From positions 2,604,001 through 2,668,000 of the forward strand of contig JAGPXD010000006.1 in assembly GCA_020746995.1 (NCBI GenBank): a stretch of 64,000 bases of DNA. The letters are read 5' to 3'. This DNA is from Plectosphaerella cucumerina. Its lineage: Eukaryota; Ascomycota; Sordariomycetes; Glomerellales; Plectosphaerellaceae. Below, piece after piece: positions 32,761 to 44,508 of this stretch. Under the pieces are notes generated by a model. It was given only the letters and a program-made list of their open reading frames with translations, did not search any database and was not told where the DNA came from. The position numbers were made by a program, and so were the translations under genes. The stretch's first letter is position 1, and every line of letters starts with the position of its first letter.

Positions 32761-35700
32761 ATGCCGGAAATCAGCGTTGTTCAGGTCGATCACAGCTCCT
32801 TCACCAGGAAGAGAAAGGCCAACAGCAGCGCTTGCGTCCGGTGCCACGAGAGGAAGGTCAAGTGCAATGCCGGTGAGTCTTCCGACCCTCCCTGTCGAAC
32901 GCTGCGGGCCTACATCGCCGAGTCTCACTTGAAACTGGCCCACTGCACTTCGATCGCCGAGCTGACTTCACCGACTACCAGGTTCTGACAGAGCCCCGTG
33001 CAAGGTCAGTACACCAGCCATCGATCCTGACCAGGCATCATATCCTTCATCAGATTGACTGCCCGACTCGAAGACTAATGGATAATCTCTTGTAGAATTG
33101 TCTCGCTGCAGGTGAGACTTGTCGGTGAGTTCCCACTACCCCTTGACACAGAGCTGGCCGAAATGTGGCTAACGACTGGCCCTTAAGCACCCACCAGGAC
33201 GGTCGTGCAAAGAACAGCTCACGATCAGCGACGGTTGCTGCCCGCATAGGCTCTTCAGGAGACTCCATGTACGTACTTGTGGCTCATGGCAAGCTCAATG
33301 CCCCGATGAGAGTCACTAACCAGATGACCAAAGAAACGCCCTCGTCCTCCAGGACCATGACACGACCACCGGCCAGAGTTACCACCAGACTGGGCCTTCA
33401 AACCCAGGACCTACCGTGTCGACATCTGCCGTGGTCGATGTGCAAACGAATGACTCCGACTTCATTTCAATGGCCGACTTCGTAAACTCCGAGAGCCACC
33501 CGACCACAACAGCGCCATCAACGCCCGATGCACCTAATCCCCCCATCTTCGATCAGAGTTTGACCTGTCAGGCACCCGCCGGCAGAACCGTCACGCTGGA
33601 CAGTCTCGCTGCCGCGGCGTCTCTGCATCAACAACAACCCAACCCGGCACCAGACCACGACATGGGCAGCATGACCGCTCCGGAATCGCTACATGTACCA
33701 CTGGACCGGTTCGAGGCATACGTCGAGGACAGTCTCGGTCCCTACGCCCCAAACTTCGGTCACAGCAACCACCGTCACCAACACCCATCCGGGCCAACAT
33801 CCTCTGACTTCATCAGCGCCGCTCCCGGCCCTGCTTGGCCAGACCTCCGCGACACCGGTGGACCCCTCCGCTCCGTCGACGTCGATATGGCGTCTCGCTC
33901 CACCCTCGCCCTCGAGCACCAGGTCACCCAGACCGACTCGGCCGACATGGAATATCTGCGCGCCAAGGGTGCCTTTGACCTGCCACCGCGCGCCCTACAA
34001 GAGGATCTTATCAACGCCTTCTTCGACGACGTCCACCCCACCGCTCCCGTCATCGACAAGGCCGCCTTTCTCGCCGCATTCCACGAGAACCGCCAGCCCA
34101 GCAGACTGCTGCTCTTTGCTATCTTTACCTCAGGTTCCCGCGCTTGCCGCAACCCAGCCCTGCTGGACAGGGACGGCACGAGGCAAGGGAGCGCGCAGAG
34201 ATTCTACCGGGCCACGAAGGTGCGATCCCTAAGCCTCATACGTACACCGTGCTGGGCTTTGTTGTTTTTGACTGATGATATCTAGGCGTTGCTAGACACA
34301 GGCTATGAGCAGAACCGGCTCGTGCGGGTGCAAGCCTTGTTGCTGCTGACTTGGTGGTGGGATAAGAAGGACGATGGCGGGAGGAACATGAGGTCGTGCG
34401 CTGTGGATGCCATTAACACGGCCCAGAGCCTGGGGATGCACCGTTGGTAAGTGTCAGGGCGGGGACCAGGACCAACACTAACAGCGCTATTCTCAGGGAC
34501 CACTACCCAAAAGACGACGTTGCTCTGTTGCGGATTTGGAAGAGGGTCTGGTGGACGTGCTTCGTGAGCATCCCCTTATGACAATGTCTCACCATCGTGT
34601 TTGCCCTGCATGCTCGTGGTCCATTCTGACAGGAAACAGAATCGTGACGCCGTTATCGCCGCCGCCCATGGTCTCCCATGCATCCTCTCCCTCTCAGGAT
34701 TCGACGTGCACCCCCTTACGCCTGTCGATTTCGATGAGCAGTCCCATCTGCCCACCCACCTCCGGCGTTGGCAGCACACGCCTGTCGAGGTCGCCTTTTC
34801 CATCGAGGTCATCAAGATTGCCGAGGCCTTGCACCATGTTCACACAGCGCACTTTGTTGCCCTACACCTACAGCCGTCTCTTTCGACCTCCATCGGGGCC
34901 CGCGAGAGCTACCTACGATCCCTCGCCCGCGGGGGTCTGGACCCGCCACCCCCTGGCACCAGCGCCGTCAGGGTTGGGTTGCCCGACTACAACGACCTCA
35001 GCCTTCAACTCTGTCGTCATTGGATGGACGAATGCCCAGAGATCACCAGGTACGACGTCGACGACGTCCGGGGCCACGAGTTCTGGCCGGCCTTTCTCCA
35101 CGTCTTGCACCTGTAAGTTGGAACAGGACCATGCCCTAGGGGCTCGTTCCAATGCTCGAGAGATTCCTAATCTGACCACATCAGCTCAAACGTCATGCTT
35201 CGGTTCCGGGAAAAGGCCGTCGCACGGCCGACTAGAGGAAAAGCCGAGGCCGAGAGGCTCTATTGTCAGGCGCGTGGCATCGCCGCCGCGACGCTCATCA
35301 GCAAGATTCTTCGAAACGCCCGGGCGCACAACCACGTGCTGCGATTCACGGGGCAACTGTAGGAACTCTTTTCCTAGAACGATGCACGGGCTTCAAACTG
35401 ATGTCGCTCTATCCGCCAGCACCCTCTCACTCTTCAACTGTCTCGTCTTCTTCCTAATAGAGGGTCAGTCGACCAGGGCGGAGACGAGGAGAGACGCCCA
35501 GAGCAAGTTCTCGCAGTGCCTGCACGTTCTGTACGACTTCAGTCAGCTCTGGGTCAGCGCGTCTCTGGTTCATCGACTATTCGAGGCCCTTCAGGTGCAT
35601 ATGCAGCTGCAGCCTTTACCGCCGCAGGCACAGTCCCGCCCCTCGTCCTTCAGCTCATGGGCATCCTCGCCCATGGACCGGTGGCATCCGTTGCTTCCGG

Positions 35701-36136
35701 GGCTGCGGCTCTCCAGCGACATTACGATCCCGTATATGAAGGAGTGAGTAGCTTTTCTTCCTTTGATGTCTCCTTAGGGGAGGTGATGGGTTGATAACCG
35801 TGAACAGGCTTTTGGAGACGGACTTTTATTACGATGACAGTAGCACTACGGCATCGTCGAGTGTGTTTCCGTCGACTAGCAGCGTCAACACGGGCTACTC
35901 GTCTCCGGCCGGGGTGGCGGACCCTTTTCCCATGGACGACATATCGCGCCCGTCTCCGAGTTTGGTCGTTCCTCTCGGGGCCGGGATGCCGGACTCGCTG
36001 GATGTCGCACAATGGTTTGTTTTCCGGTCCTGATTTTGACGTTACGCTGACTCCTTGCAGGGTTGACTTTTTCGGACTGAACGATGGGGCGATGGAAGGT
36101 GTAGACTTGACCATGCACTGGCAGAAAGAGGGATAG
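32761..36136 (+). CDS. Zn2Cys6 transcription factor, 12 exons, zinc cluster split by a microexon
   Basis: Exons 32761-32872, 32994-33004, 33096-33124, 33188-33268, 33334-34219, 34286-34446, 34497-34563, 34640-35112, 35185-35358, 35420-35743, 35808-36014 and 36061-36136 all join in phase to give 866 residues. The zinc cluster RKRKANSSACVRCHERKVKC is completed by the 11-nt exon 2 and 29-nt exon 3 (APCKNCLAAGETCR). The third-to-fourth Cys spacing is then only four residues, one less than usual, so exon 2 boundaries are the least certain part. The regulatory domain shows LINAFFDDVHPTAPVIDKAAFLAAF, LLLTWWWDKKDDG, DAINTAQSLGMHR, RIWKRVWWTCFNRDAVIAAAHGLP and QSKFSQCLHVLYDFSQLW. The position inside the enzyme cluster makes it the candidate pathway-specific activator. 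Confidence 0.88.
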
Positions 36137-36602
36137 ACGTAGGCATTCCGTTCCAGTGACATATAGTCACTCCCACGACAAGCCACAGTATTTGAATCTG
36201 ATGAAAATCATATCGATTTAATCAGAAGTGGCGAACACTGGATGGGAAGAAGTCAAATCCATGTCGACGGAGGGCCTTTTCACATATACAGACTAAAGTG
36301 AAACGCGAGAAGCATTTTTTGGTTGCCAAATATGTCCCACTGAGGATCTTTATATACACTCAGTCACAAATCCATCACATCATGAACATAAGTGGGCGCG
36401 GGGCCTCGGCATGGACGAGTGTCATAGCATTGGCACCCGTTCTGGATTAGGACACAGGCATCCATCTTCGTTGAATTACGCGAGGTATCATATGGATTCT
36501 TTTGAGCGTTTCTAATTGCTACTTAGCGGGTGAAACGATGTAGGCTTGATTAAGAAATATCGTCCTGTTCCCCTTCCATCCGCGACGTTGGTTGGTACGT
36601 GA
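36137..36602. other. 3'-3' intergenic
   Basis: Lies between the convergent regulator and MFS genes. No gene is seen. Confidence 0.35.
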
Positions 36603-38472
36603 TTAATCCGTGTTGCCACAAGTACGCAGAAGACGTTGGATTCTCTCTGACTTGTGGATGGCGAGACGAATCTGCAGAAACAAGTTAGCTCGGCACTCGA
36701 ACACAGCGGAATGCATACATACCCGTTTTCCGTAAACGTAGAGGAACAAGCCGTACAGACAGCCGATGACATGGATAGAGCCGATGACGAAAAACACGTT
36801 GATAGGCCCGTGGCGTGCTAGCCAGTCGTTGACAAAAAAGGAGATGGCGAAACTGGCAATGGCCTTGACAAAGGCTACGGCAGCGTAGGCATCCTGGGCG
36901 TACCTGCGGTGGCAGTCCAGCAGATACGTGTTCGAAACAAGAGACATGATGGCGCCGGCAAAGGCGGACAGTCCAAAGAAAAAGACGGGGAGGAACCAGT
37001 GGGTTCGGAAGTGGATGGAGAGACCGAAACCCCAGAAGCCGGCGGCCCCGGTGATGAGGGCAGGAAGACAGAGTATGTTGCGGAACTCTGGCTCGTAGAC
37101 ACCGCCGTTCTTGCGGGACATGTAGGTGACGAGCCAGTCGGCCACGGGACCGGGAATGAAATTTCCAATGATGTTACCGACGAAGGGGGACAAGGTCATG
37201 AGGCCGATGGCGCCGGGGCCAAAGTTATAGGGCGGAACCGAAAAGATCTGGGCGAGGCAGACGGAGATGGCGGCGGCAAAGGCGACGGTAAGGCCATAGG
37301 CGTAGGCAGCCCAATGCACGGCTGGGAGAGCGAGGGTAACGAACGGCGAAAGGATTCCGCGCAAGTAGTTCTCGTGACTGAAGCGGCCGTTGTAGAGTTT
37401 CAAGCCCTGCAGCCAGGTCTTGCGTTTCTCGGAGGCTTCGAGGACCTCGGGGTCATTCTCGCTGGCAGCCGTGGAGGCCGCGTGGGCCGACTTTTCGTCA
37501 TCGGCGACGAGCAGCGGCGCAGGTGGAGGAGGCTTCGCCTGAGAAGCGTCTAGGTCCGAGTCGTCGGCAAGGATCTCCCTGATGTCCGTGTCGAACTTCT
37601 TGGGTCGGTTGTATGTGGTCTCTGGGATGAGGAGGAAAAGAAGGAAGATGTATGCCGACATGAAGATAACCCTGGAGGGTCCGGTCAGCAAAAGTTAGGA
37701 TGAGAAAGTGAGTACAAGACGGCTCACGCATAGCGAAAGGCCCAGACGTAGCCCTGGCCCTGGACGACCTGGCTGGCGATGACCTGGCCCAGAGCGTTGC
37801 CGCCAGAGAGGCCAAAGTGCCACAGGGCGAGGTGGAACCCGCGCTGATGAACGAAGAAGAGGTCGCCGACACTGGAGCTGACGAGGTACTGGAGGCCGCT
37901 GACGCAGGCGCCCCAGAAGAAGCGGCCGGCGTAGATGTAGCGCATGTCATGGGGATTGGCGAGAAGGACGGAATAGCCAATGATGCCTGTGATGCCGAGG
38001 CCGATGAATACGGGGCGCTTGCCGTACATGCGGGCGAGGGGGGTCGTGGCAACGCTGGCGATGCCGAGAGCGAGCATGAGGAAGCTGATGGAGCGGGAAA
38101 GCTGGGTGATGGTCGTGCCGATCTCGAGGGCCATCTTCTTGTGGGAGGGGTTCAGGAAGAAGGCGGTTCCGGAGGAGAGTCCACTGCCGACGGCGAGGAA
38201 CCAACTATGAAAGAGCTTTTCTCTCTCGGGCCAGTCTAGGGGTGTTAGCCAGGAAATGTGAGGAAAGGGAGATCCAGAGAGGCAGGATGGGCCATACTCA
38301 GGGGGTCGTTGGGAGAATCAGAGGGCTGGGGCACGAGGATGATGCCTTCATGGCGCCCGGTGCCCGTCTTGAGATGGGCTGTTTTGGCCGCAGAGACCTC
38401 CGTGTCGCGCGCGACGTAGACAGTCCCAGGGACTTTTTCGTCCGACTTGGGCTCCAGCACCCACAGAGGCAT
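36603..38472 (-). CDS. MFS transporter (DHA1/polyamine-type drug:H+ antiporter-like)
   Basis: Four exons (38472-38298, 38235-37728, 37671-36723, 36671-36603) join in phase to give 566 residues. The N-terminal cytosolic part ends in NDPLNWPEREKLFHSW, the hallmark entry to TM1 of this fungal MFS group, created by splicing. Other features are TPLARMYGKRPVF (loop 2-3), GRFFWGACVSGLQYLVSSSVGDLFF, a helix GGNALGQVIASQVVQG, and a long central loop with a Pro/Ala run and KTWLQGLKLYNGRFSHENYLRGILSPF. Likely exports or imports a small molecule across the plasma membrane. Within the enzyme cluster it would be the uptake carrier of the substrate or an efflux pump. Confidence 0.9.
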
Positions 38473-39316
38473 GATGATGGTAGGATGGACGATTGTGGAT
38501 GTTTGTCGTGGATCTGGTGTTCAGGATCTAGAGCGCTGGATTCTGAACTGCCCGGAAGTTTATGAGCCTGGTATCCGGAAAGCCTGGTGGCCCATTATCT
38601 GGAGCGAGAGCCCCTGAGGTTCTTTTAAGCATCGCCTTGTCCTTGTGCCTGTGTTCATGGTGTTGAAGCGCCTCGATCACGCAAGAACCGGCCATGATCA
38701 TCTCAACAAGCCCCAGAGGCAGTAGAGGAGGCTTGAAAGGATTCGTGGTGGAGGAACGTGCGAAAAGGTCGGCGATCCGGACGTGTCCAAGATACCGGAC
38801 CCCTGTTGATGGAAATCCCTGCAAGGTGTTGCCGGATTCAGCATCGCCGAACTCGAATCCACGGGCACGCGGTGGTGCTGATGCAGCCCTGTGGGCTCGG
38901 AGCGATTACTCAACATGCCGAACCGGCCTCGGCAAGGTTAAGCACGCCATCGAGAGAAATGTATCTGGGATCGGGCTGTGGGAGCGCTGGGGCGAGATGC
39001 AGTCCAGTGGGGGACGACCCTGACGACGTCGAAACCTCAGGTCGGCGGGGAGAGAGAGCTCCAGTGGATTAGGCGCACTGACAGGAACTACAGGTAAGAG
39101 GAGTGCCCTGGGGGACACTGGTGATCTACACTCTACCCCCTCCCAAGTCGACAACAAGATGCACACACCCTCTACCTCTCTTCAGCCGGTCATGATGAAC
39201 GAGGCCCTTCCTGAAGGAATGTTTGCATATGAGTAGGTATTCATGCATTGGCGGCCTACACAGCGGCTGATGTCTACCAGAAGCCGCGACATCCTTGACC
39301 TTCCCTCCTTCACTAC
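38473..39316. other. intergenic, no gene seen
   Basis: About 0.84 kb between the MFS start and the 3' end of the Baeyer-Villiger gene, both on the minus strand. Short frames only. Confidence 0.4.
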
Positions 39317-41293
39317 CTACGTGATGTACGCCCCCAGAGGCAACCCCTTGATTTCGTTCTCGGCCAGCCCATTGCCAAGGAACCTGAACCTGTTCCGCGA
39401 GTTGTACTTGTAAGAAAAGTCCTCGAAGCGCGGCTCTTTCAGCGACTGTAGGAAATGGTTCACCGATCCGGGCCACGGTCCTGTCGAGGAAGTCAGCCCA
39501 TGTGGTCACTCCAGTCTCAATAGGTGCACCAGGGAAACCACTCACCGATAATGGATCCCTTCGTGGTCCCATTCTTGTACCTGTGAGCACACCAAAGTCA
39601 GCTTGTGATTGTTTTTCCTTGCAGAACTGCTGCCTGCCCACCAGCTACTGCAACCTCCCGACCAGGTCATGCCCTTCATGAACTCGTCCTTCCACACGTT
39701 GAAGTCGTCCGTAGCTTCGTCCGTCACGACGACGTGCTGCAGGTCCTGCACCTGGATCTTGCAAATAAATGCCAGTGCAAAGTCGATTTGCCTCTCAATG
39801 GCCGGTATCAGCGAGCCATTGCTGATGGGTGAGTTTGGGCCCGTTGTCACTGCGCAACACGCATTTAGGTCAGTCACCGCGCATCAGGGGCCTTAGCGCC
39901 CGAGTCGGGGTCACTCACTGAAGTAATTGGGCATGGACGGCGCCGAGACAGACATGTACGCCCGAGCGCCCTGCTCCTTCCAAATGTCCTGCAGGTTGAC
40001 TCTTCCCAGGCCGATGATTGGGAAACGTGGGACAAAGTCTGTCACGTAACCCGTAGCCGTGATGATGGCGTCGACTTCATGCACCGTCCCTTCTACCGTC
40101 TCAATCCCATGCTCCATCACCCGTGCGATCGGGGACGTCTCGACGGTAACGTTGCTCTGTGTAAGCGCCTCAAGATACCCATGACCCGGCGTGACGCGGC
40201 GACACCCCAGTGGAAAACGGGGAATGAGTTTCTCACAGAGCACGGGGTCGTTCCCGAGGCGGGCGCGCATCGACTCTGTCACGTTTCGGAAGCCGATTTT
40301 CTGGGCGCCCGAGAGGCGGAAGAAGGACGGGAAGCGCGCATTCATCCCATGCTCGACTTCGCGCCGGTACTCAGCGTGGTACTCTGGGTTCTCGCGGAAG
40401 CGCCGTCGTTCCTCCTCGGTGTATTCCGTGTCACGGCCTTTCGAGGCGAACTGGCCCGCGAATTCGGCCGCCACCCAGGCTGGGGACCGGTGGAAGCTGA
40501 CCAGGCTCGAGACGGAAGGCTGCAGGGTTGGAACAACTTGGAGAGCCGATGCGCCGGACCCGATGACGGCGACCCTCTTGCCGGTTAGGTCGAGGTCCTC
40601 GTCCCACCTTGCCGTGTGCACAAGGGAGCCTTTGAAGTCATGGAGCCCGGGGATATCGGGCCATGTCCAGTTGCTTCAAAACATGTCAGCTCGTCGATAC
40701 TCTACTGGGTAATAAGGAATCCGGGCCCTGTCCTACTTGAGGACGCCGCCACTGTTGATGAAGACCTCGGCGACGTGGACGTGCTGGTCCCCGGTCGCCA
40801 GATCCTCGACTGACAGTCTCCACGCGGCTTCATCGGGGGACCATTCTGCGCCGACGATTTTGTGGCGGAACTTCGTGTGCTCATACACGCCGTACTCCTT
40901 GGCGAGCGAGCGGTAGTGCTCGTTGATCTCCTGACCGCTGGCGTACACACGGCTCCAGTCGGGGTTTCTAGGTCAGGTCAGTTTTTTTCTTATCTCAAGA
41001 TTCGTCTCTGTTCAGGAACGACGGGCGACTCACCCCGCCCAGGTGTACGTGTAGCAGTGACTCGGCACATCACACGATACGCCGGGATACCTCGACTCGA
41101 GCCAGGTGCCGCCAACGTCGTGGTTCTTCTCAAATATAGTGAAGGATACATTCTCTAAGCCGCGAGCCTTGTAGGCGAAGGCGATGCCTGAGATGCCGGC
41201 GCCGAGCACGGCGACCCTGATGGGGCGCGGCTGGTTGACGTAGTGGTCGGCGATGATGTCGCTCTCCTGCGTGGGCCAGTCCTTGGTGGTCAT
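39317..41293 (-). CDS. Baeyer-Villiger-type flavin monooxygenase
   Basis: Six exons (41293-41034, 40967-40737, 40673-39919, 39849-39642, 39580-39546, 39480-39317) join in phase to give 550 residues. Two Rossmann motifs are present: RVAVLGAGISGIAFAYKARG for FAD and RVAVIGSGASALQVVP for NADPH. FEKNHDVGGTWLESRYPG follows the first. The fingerprint F-x-G-x-x-x-H-x-x-x-W-[PD] is present as FKGSLVHTARWD, and TATGYVTDF is the ATG motif. The C-terminus GCSSWYKNGTTKG then GPWPGSVNHFLQSL is recovered only through the 35-nt fifth exon. The enzyme should insert oxygen next to a ketone to form an ester or lactone. A hydrolase to open that product (43070 or 29197) and SDRs to supply the ketone are neighbours. 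Confidence 0.93.
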
Positions 41294-41831
41294 GATGGGC
41301 AAGACGATGGAGGGAGGGGATTCGTAGTAGGTCGTAATGGTACCGAGGTCGTGGCAACTGCGACGCGGACACGGAGCCTCATGTACCTCTACTACACCCC
41401 GAGCCGAGCACCATGGGCAAGTTTGATGCCAAGACGTCTGAGAATGGTGTCATCGTCAACCGAGGTGCTCAGTGAACAGGCGATGGGAGGAGTGGTGCTG
41501 GCCAAAAAGGGCATCGCCGTTGGAGCACGTTTTTTGAGACCCAGCCGTACGGAAGATCCATCGGACTTGCAGCGATCGCGCACTAATAAGGCGCTAAAGG
41601 GTCACTCAATCACCCCCGGGCATGTCGCCATCAATGATCACAGCAGGCTAGGGGGCCCAGTCCTACAGTGCGCCGGGTCGCCGACAACGCCGACAAATTT
41701 GGTGGCTTCAGGCTGTGCTGATATGAAGGAGGGCTGGGTATGACAACGCCGGTGTTGGACTGATGAAATGGACAGTTCCGCCGACTCTGCTCTTCTCAGT
41801 GAACGCCTAGACTCATCAGACAAACGACACA
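41294..41831. promoter_or_regulatory. shared promoter of the Baeyer-Villiger and SDR genes
   Basis: 538 bp between divergent start codons. It contains the palindrome CCGTACGG at 41545-41552, a CGG-type inverted site of the kind bound by Zn2Cys6 dimers. Functional assignment is inference. Confidence 0.4.
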
Positions 41832-42921
41832 ATGACTGCTCTTGACATTCGTTCCGATGACCCTCTTTTCAGGGAGGCCAGGAACAAGGTAGTGGTGTTG
41901 ACAGGTGGGTGACTTCCGGGGCCGTTGTAGCACCTACGTGCACAGGCAGTATACTGTACTGGAACCTCTGAGCTGACGGTCTTCAGGGGGTGCCACGGGA
42001 ATTGGAGCTGCAACGTACCCCATCACCACCCCTTTTTCACTGAAGAAGCAGCACGGCCCCTGACAAACCTCCAGAGTTCGTCTCCTCGTCGACCTAGGGG
42101 CAAAGGTCTCCTTTCTAGACACCAACAAGACCGCCAGCGAGAATCTCGTGCGCGAGCTGGGCGAGTAAGACCACGCCGACGACCCTCGTGAATTCAAGAT
42201 CCACCCAGATCATACTAATGCCCAGCCCAGAAACGTCACATTCCATCACGGATCCGTCACTGCCTGGGACGACCAACTCCGCCTTTTCGAGGCCACCCTC
42301 GCCTATTACGGCCATATCGACATCGTCCTTGCCAACGCCGGGATCGACGAGGTTGCCGAGGACGCCTTCGCAGACACTTTCGACGCCGCTGGCCGCCTGC
42401 GCGAGCCAACCCTCGTAGTCCTCGACGTCAATCTCCGTGGCGCTATCTACACCACCAAGCTCGCACTCAGCGTCTTCCGCCGCGTCGGCACCGCCGGTTC
42501 CATCGTCGCCACAGGCTCGGCCGCCTCGTATCTCGACACTCCTGGCATCCCCATCTACAACGCCGCCAAGCACGGAGTCATCGGCCTTGTTAGATCCCTG
42601 AGGGACACGCTGAGCGCTGAAGGGTTGGTGCGCGCCAACGTCGTCGCCCCCTGGTTCACACTCACGCCCTTTACCGAGAGGGTCGCCCCCGTCTGGGAGG
42701 GGGCGGGCCTGCCCGTCAACTCGCCTGCCGACGTCGCGAGAGCGATCGTGTTCCTGGCCCTCAACAAAGATTGCCACGGCAAGTCCATCTACGTCTCCAA
42801 CGGCGGGTACACGGAGCTCGAGGGGCCAGTCCAGGCGTCGCGACCCTCGTGGCTCGGAGCGCAGAACACTGCCTGGGTGGACCAGAGGAAAGCGGCCAAT
42901 ATCAAGCTTGGCAAACAGTAG
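41832..42921 (+). CDS. short-chain dehydrogenase/reductase
   Basis: Four exons (41832-41904, 41987-42014, 42075-42164, 42231-42921) join in phase to give 293 residues. Exon 2 is only 28 nt and encodes the glycine motif, so that splicing creates VVVLTGGATGIGAATVRLLV. IDIVLANAGID is the NAG motif. GSIVATGSAASYLDTPGIPIYNAAKHG holds the catalytic Ser and Tyr-x-x-x-Lys. The C-terminal NKDCHGKSIYVSNGGYTELEG matches fungal SDRs with a long tail. It shares a promoter with the Baeyer-Villiger gene, so a paired function (alcohol to ketone, then oxygen insertion) is likely. Confidence 0.92.
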
Positions 42922-43069
42922 GAGTAGCGGCTTTCCATCAGAGGGAAGGGCAGCCTCATTGCCCTCACTCGCAACCAGGTCTGCCCATTCATCTTCATCA
43001 TCGTTTCGAAGAATACATGTAGCTCTATCGCAATGGATCATTTGTGAAGCTACCTCCATCACCAAGTGC

Positions 43070-43993
43070 CTATCCCTCCAATTTTCCCCTTAGAACGGCC
43101 AGGAACCGCTCTGGCTGCTGCACATGCGTGATGTGTCCCGCCCCTTCGACAATCACGACCTCACTCCCCGCCCGCGCCGCAAGCGCCCTCGTCTCCTCAA
43201 CCACCGCCTTGGCATCCTCCTCGCCCGCCACAAACAGCACCCTCTCCCCGTCCCCTCGGCGGCCAATCGCATCTGCGTGACTCCATAGATCCAGCGTTCT
43301 CAGCGTCTGCACATTCGCCACGTAACCCTCAAGGGACTGTTCGCCCACCCTTCTCTCAATGTCCGCCACCAGCGCAGCGTTCTCCTTCCGCCACGCTGGT
43401 CCGAACCACCTCTCCACGCTCCGCCCTGCAAGTGAATCCACACCCTCGGCTTTGGCAAAAGCGATTCTCTCCTCCCAAATCTTCTCATCTTCTGCAGTCG
43501 AGTGCGCCCGTGTGCCAACCACGATGATGTGACTGAACCGCTCGGCGTAGGCGCCCGCCAGTGCGACGGCAATGCCTCCCCCGATGCTCAGCCCGACGAA
43601 GCCATGGGCCTGCTGGACTCCAAGATGATCCAGAAGCTTCACGACGTCGCTTGCAAGATCGTCAATGGTGTGTCCCTCTTCGTACTTATAGCCAGGGTGG
43701 TCGCTCAAAGGGGAGCGGCCGTGAAACCGGATGTCGTAGCGGACGATAGTGTATTGGTCGGCGAGGGCGGGAAGGAGGGAGTCCCATAACCAAGTAGCGG
43801 CGGAGAGAGAGTGAGAGAATACGAGGACTGGTCTAGATTGAGAGATGGGGACGGCAGGTATGACATCGTAGAAGAGTTGGATGAGAGGCGACTGGGAGAC
43901 GGCCACGAGGCCGGTGAACTTCTGAGGAGGCATGCCGAGGGTGGTGGAGGGAACTGAGGAGAACAGAAGACCTATTACCCGCAGATTTGTCAT
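43070..43993 (-). CDS. alpha/beta-hydrolase, 3-oxoadipate enol-lactonase-like
   Basis: A single exon of 307 residues. SRPVLVFSHSLSAATWLWD carries the HS/HG oxyanion region, and IVRYDIRFHGRSPL follows. GFVGLSIGGGIAVALA is the G-x-S-x-G nucleophile elbow. VLFVAGEEDAKAV supplies the acid region, and the catalytic His is in VEGAGHITHVQQPERF. The pattern (RYD.RGHG.S, GLSMGG, GAGH...) is that of PcaD-type enol lactonases and related carbon-carbon or ester hydrolases. It lies in tail-to-tail order with the SDR (148 bp apart). As a lactone or ester hydrolase it would act after the Baeyer-Villiger enzyme (inference). Confidence 0.9.
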   Translation of the reverse strand: MTNLRVIGLLFSSVPSTTLGMPPQKFTGLVAVSQSPLIQLFYDVIPAVPISQSRPVLVFSHSLSAATWLWDSLLPALADQYTIVRYDIRFHGRSPLSDHPGYKYEEGHTIDDLASDVVKLLDHLGVQQAHGFVGLSIGGGIAVALAGAYAERFSHIIVVGTRAHSTAEDEKIWEERIAFAKAEGVDSLAGRSVERWFGPAWRKENAALVADIERRVGEQSLEGYVANVQTLRTLDLWSHADAIGRRGDGERVLFVAGEEDAKAVVEETRALAARAGSEVVIVEGAGHITHVQQPERFLAVLRGKLEG

Positions 43994-44508
43994 TTATACA
44001 GAGCATTCTTCTCGGCGATACTGGGTCTGGGATAGTGTAGTTGCGTGATTGATGTCGCTGGGGCCTATGATGGCAACCCAACGTTTGCCAGCGCGTCCGA
44101 GTTAGTCTCAGTCAGTCACCGGATCTAGTACATACGCCTATACCCAGCGGAGAACTCGGGATCCCGTCCGCTCTCCCATAGATAAGCCGCTGAGGGCTGG
44201 ATTAGTAGTTGGGTCGGTGACGACCAGCGAATACCCGGTGTTGTATGTTTTTGCCGTTTTGCCCTCGCTGATAGGAGGGGTGATGTTTTTACACAAAGAC
44301 TGTTTGGGAGGGTGGTGATGCCATTGAGTATGCGACAATGTCTAGGTAGGTAGGTAGGTAGATGAGGGGGCATCTATTTCATGACACGCCTGTGCTAGAG
44401 CGCCGTCCAAGCTATCCATCACAAATGGTTCCACCAGCCCGAATATCCAAGACAAAGACCGAGTTAAAGCACAACGGCTGGAGAGAATGCGTCAATAGCG
44501 AGGCCAGT
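43994..44508. other. intergenic
   Basis: Upstream of the hydrolase and downstream of the SnoaL-like gene. It holds a short (AGGT)4 microsatellite near 44344-44360. No gene is seen. Confidence 0.4.
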
